The notes under the pieces: model-generated
What the model was told of the DNA's origin: nothing
Databases searched by the model: none
What the model saw: the letters and a program-made list of their open reading frames with translations, nothing else
DNA from: Trema orientale
Lineage: Eukaryota > Streptophyta > Magnoliopsida > Rosales > Cannabaceae
Assembly: GCA_002914845.1 (NCBI GenBank)
Contig: JXTC01000024.1
Coordinates: forward strand, 294,923 to 358,922
Reading direction: 5' to 3'
DNA: 64,000 bases
In this document: in pieces, positions 59,961 through 64,000 of the stretch
Position numbering within the stretch: the first letter of the stretch is position 1
Layout: the number at the start of each line of letters is the position of its first letter
Translations under genes and position numbers: made by a program

Positions 59961-60216
59961 TTCGGGTCGAAGCAAAAGGGAAGATGGGCCCAATAAGCAT
60001 ATGATGAAGAAGCAGCGAACATCGAAGGAACTTCCCAACGGCCGATAACGGAAGGCTCCCTCTCACTCACCTGACCGACTCCTTCCAAGACACTGTCCCT
60101 CTTCTCTCTGATGAAATTGTCCGTACAACCACAGGAACCCTAGAAATACTAGTTTCTAGGGTTTTTCTTCTTCTTCTTCTTCTTCTGAACCACCATTGAC
60201 TACTAGTTCTACTACC

Positions 60217-63200
60217 ATGCCTTCCTCCCCCAAATTCTTCCACGCACGCCAACAGACCTCTGCTCGACACAGATCCACTACCTTCATCGTCTCCGCCTGC
60301 CTCGTCGTCGGGATCGCCGGTTTCTTATTCGGACTCGTCTCACTTCTACAGCCGATCAGTGGCTACAAGTGCCCTCGCGGCGACCCCAGATCGGTTCGAG
60401 TAGTTTGGGAGAGGGGTACTGGTAATAGTGATGGACACGGTGCCGTTTTGGCTGGTGGCGATACCAGCAAGCGGCACAAGGTCATGGGCTTTGTTGGGAT
60501 CCAAACCGGGTTCGGATCGGTCGGTCGGAGACAGTCTTTGAGAAAGACTTGGATGCCGCCCGATCAACAGGGGCTTCAAAGGTATAAGTTTATAGCTTTT
60601 TTTTTTTTTTTCTTTTTTCCTCGCTTTCTCATGCGTTTTCTATCAAATTCAAATCAAATACATTTTACCTTTTTGTATGGACCTTGGACTTTGAATTCAA
60701 GTGTTTTGAAAATGATTAGTTATACTCACTTGCATAGAACTAGATATGCTGGAGGCTTTCAATGAATGATTGTAGGACAACTGTTTGAGAAAAATGAGTG
60801 AGATATTACACTGATGAAGGAAATGGGTAGACTTGGGATCGTTATATTTGGGTTTAAGGCTTGAGATCATGGTGCAGATGGGTGGACTAAATTAGCATAA
60901 TTGGGATTAATATATATGGTATACGGCTGGTATACGACCTGGGACTGTGGTTAAAGTTAAATCCGGGAGGTCTTGGTAGCAAAGTAACTTGGTCTTTAGC
61001 AGAGAAAATGCTACCCTGGACAGATAAGGTGCCAGAAGTAATTTACGACTTGGGATATGCTAGGAAGATGGTGGATTCTAAACTAAAATCAACAAGGAAA
61101 ATTGATCCTAGAGACTATAATCTTTCTGAGACAGATATGAACCTGAAGAGCCTATAATTTTTTCTCAACCGCAACAACAGAATCTTAAAGAGGACAGGAA
61201 GGATGTTCTATGTTAGATATTGACTTCAAATCATGGGTTGCTTTTGTTAGAGACAATCAATCCCTATATAACCACGCACAAGGAACACTGTGAACCTGAT
61301 TTTTATTACATGATGTATTATATAGTTGTAATCTAATCATTGCAATTTCTTGTTCAGCTCTTGTAGTTTAGGATTGGTGTTCACTTTCTGTATTACCCTC
61401 TGCTACTGACTAATGTTATATATACATATATATATTTGTTTATAGTCGATCAATTGAATCCAAGCCTTTCATTTTCCGGAATCTACTAGCATTCTCATAT
61501 TATCAGCAATTCAGCCCAAACTAGCTACCTAATTCTTATTTCGAATCTGCTATGCTCTTCTCCTATGGGTGAAGCTACATATGAAAACTCTAAAACACAA
61601 TTCTTTGACATTGTTCTATGAATTTTTGTTGGCTTAAAATAGTATAGCCACCGAATATGTTTACTATTTAGACCATTTTTGCATTATTATATTGCAGGTA
61701 TTTTACTGATCCTATTTTGATTAAATTGGAATAATGAGTGTAGATTAGAAGAATCCACTGGTCTCGCTTTCAGATTTGTCATTGGCAAAACAAATGATAA
61801 ATCAAAGATGTCGGAACTCAAGAAGGAGATTGCAGAGTATGATGATTTCCTGCTATTGGATATTGAAGAGGAGTATAGTAAGCTTCCATACAAAACGTTA
61901 GTGCTAGCTCGTGATCAACATTTGTTCTTTTTATTTTAGTTCATAGTAAATATTCTCCCTCTTCATTACAGTTTGGCATTCTTTAAAGCTGCCTATGCCC
62001 TCTATGATTCTGAGTTTTATGTTAAAGCTGATGATGACATATATTTAAGGCCAGGTGAGAAAATGAAACTTTATGATTTTCAATGTAATCATTTTCTTTG
62101 CTGCAGATGGCATTTAACTGATGCTTTCTTTCCCCTATAATGTCAGATCGCCTTTCCCTGCTCCTGGCAAAAGAGCGTTCTCACTCCCAGACTTACCTTG
62201 GCTGCATGAAGAAAGGCCCAGTTTTCACTGATCCAAAGCTGAAATGGTTAGTGCTTCTTGATTGTGGATTCATATTCGTGATTTTCAGTAAATGATCCTT
62301 AATGTGTTTTTCTTGTCAAAAATCTCGATGGCATACTTGCAGAATTGGAGGGGTAATTTAGAATTATGGATGAACTAAATTACTATTAATAGTTTGGAGA
62401 TTCATTGGTAAATATTGTTAGTAGAGGGCAGGTTAAGGAAAATGCTACTGCAACAAGTTTGTATATAATTGTGCAAACTCAATTCAATGACTCTTTAAGA
62501 TTTTTAACTGTCAAAATTTAGGAGGGCGTGCATGCAATATTGGAGAGGGTACTTTAGAATCAAGGATGAACTAAATTTTTAATAAGCCTTGAAAGGATCT
62601 ATTGGTAAGCAGTATTATATGGGGTGGGCTAAGAAAAATGCTAATGCTACAAGTTTGTAATTACACACCGAAATATATAAAACAGGTGTATTACTTTGAA
62701 TTATAGTCCTTTAGCACCATCAGTAAGTATCAAGTCACAAGGTTTTATTAATTACCAGGAATTGTTATATCTCTGTCTTATCACAAATTCACCATTGTTC
62801 ACGGTGATAAATATCTGCAGGTATGAGCCACTATCCCATTTGCTTGGGAAGGAGTACTTTCTTCATGCTTATGGTCCAATATATGCTCTTTCCGCTGATG
62901 TTGTTGCAAGCTTGGTTGCTCTTAGAAACAACAGGCAAGTTTGTTTTCTCAGCGACCTTCTTTTCCGTGATGGGACCTCCTCCCTACTTGTTCTCTGTTG
63001 TTCCACTTTAGCATCCTAATTTTAAGTTTTTATCTACTGGAATTTACTCATTTGTTTGATATATATCCTATATATAGTAAATTTACATGGATACTTGACC
63101 TTGTATGCTTGTGTCTTGGTATTTTGAAGTGCCCTTGTATTTAACTACTCATAATTTGTTGACTCTTGAAAGGTATAACTTCTGCTTTACTTTCCTCCTT

Positions 63201-64000
63201 GCCTTCTCTTGGTTCATGTAAGTCTTTCTGGTTGACATAAATGTGTAATACTTTCCGAACATGTCCTCCATTTTTCATTCCTAACAAATGAAAAGCCAAA
63301 TTAGCTTATATATTTTTGGATCAGGGTACCACCCATTATTTAGATTGACCAAGTGGGGAGGATATGTTTTTCATGATTTTTATTACCCACAATTGACATG
63401 CATTACTTTCCAATGAATTATTTCTAACCACCCTTAGTGGCTGTCTTGACCTTGGCTTAAAGATGAAAAATGTCAGGCTAATGTGGGTTTTGGGTCCTTG
63501 GTCTGTGTTGTCCCCTTGGTTGATATAGGATGATTGTCATATGCTGTAGATACTTTACATTTATAATTGTACTTGAGGACATCTCACTGTGGTGATTGGG
63601 TCATTGTTTTAATTGTTATCTTGTGGCTTACAAATATTTGAAGAGCCAAAGTTTCTAGTTTCTTTAAGATGATTTTTAACTCATGTTTGGGTGTTAATAC
63701 TGTTTCCTTTGCCTATAAAACCTATCTTATTGAAGAAAGGGTTTACAGGTCCAAGAAATTACTTTTATCCTGGTGCAATGCAAATGCCTCTTGGTTGCCT
63801 CCAAAACAATGAATTCTAGTGAAGATGATAATGAGGATGCCTATACTAACTTGTACTTGTTTTGGGGCTAATTCGTACCTGATATAGTTTGTTCCTTCTT
63901 TGAAATGCAGCTTTCGCATGTTTAGCAATGAAGATGTCACAATTGGTGCATGGATGCTTGCTATGAATGTCAACCATGAGAACAACCAAGCTTTGTGTTC
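60217..64000 (+). CDS. Beta-1,3-galactosyltransferase, GT31 family (3' end outside window)
   Basis: Exons 60217-60581, 61744-61896, 61972-62054, 62147-62246, 62821-62934 and 63911 to the edge join in frame (about 301 residues so far). The N-terminus is a type II membrane anchor: short basic tail, then [21 protein letters not shown]31 blocks follow: [53 protein letters not shown], the metal-binding DDD in [24 protein letters not shown] and [18 protein letters not shown]. It would act in the Golgi, adding galactose to glycans. It is closest to the Arabidopsis B3GALT12-14 group as recalled; which member is not certain. The fifth intron has a GC donor (gcaagt at 62935) and is required to keep frame. 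Confidence 0.92.

Overview
The window is nuclear DNA from a flowering plant, almost certainly a eudicot. It is AT-rich, with multi-exon GT-AG genes, plant-specific families (a MORF RNA-editing factor, an ABCG half-transporter, a receptor-like cytoplasmic kinase, a GT31 galactosyltransferase) and a dense load of plant transposable elements. Species cannot be told from the sequence.

Layout. Left (1-20 kb) is a conserved gene block: the 3' half of a tandem-domain DJ-1 protein (+), a CRPK1-like kinase (+), a single-exon ABCG10-like transporter (-) and a MORF8-like editing factor (+). The right edge (60.2-64 kb) holds the 5' part of a beta-1,3-galactosyltransferase (+). From memory, DJ1B, ABCG10, a MORF8-like gene and this galactosyltransferase subgroup are close neighbours in Arabidopsis (about At1g53260-At1g53290), so 1-20 kb and 60-64 kb are probably one ancestral block pushed apart by the insertions and duplications between them.

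The middle (22-60 kb) is accessory. Its most striking gene is a 20-exon enolase homologue on the minus strand (22917-26796). It reads open through every predicted splice junction (about 521 residues), but nearly every catalytic and metal-binding residue of enolase is replaced, several by charge reversal, and the C-terminus carries an unrelated extension. It looks like an intact enolase-derived pseudoenzyme. Two partial relatives lie upstream: a 5' fragment (28812-31395) and a 3' fragment (32200-34760). These act as natural empty-site controls for a small non-autonomous LTR element and for a tRNA-derived SINE. One intron of the intact gene carries a piece of organellar group II intron, probably mitochondrial DNA. 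A decayed DDI1-like gene lies next to the 3' fragment.

From 38 to 53.5 kb a four-copy tandem array of about 1.26-kb units is split by a 10.2-kb Ty3/gypsy (Tat-type) retrotransposon with 5-bp target duplications. Its gag-pol is broken and lacks most of reverse transcriptase and RNase H. It also carries an antisense, intron-containing extra ORF with its own TATA box and polyadenylation signals, and a 115-bp tandem repeat. Smaller insertions include a Pack-MULE-like element carrying a lectin receptor kinase fragment (4225-5186), a second SINE, a solo LTR and several MITEs. A coiled-coil protein gene (54504-55345) appears frameshifted.

The intact genes have unrelated functions; there is no operon-like cooperation. 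All coordinates and splice sites were read by eye from the sequence. Family assignments rest on recalled motifs, not on searches.
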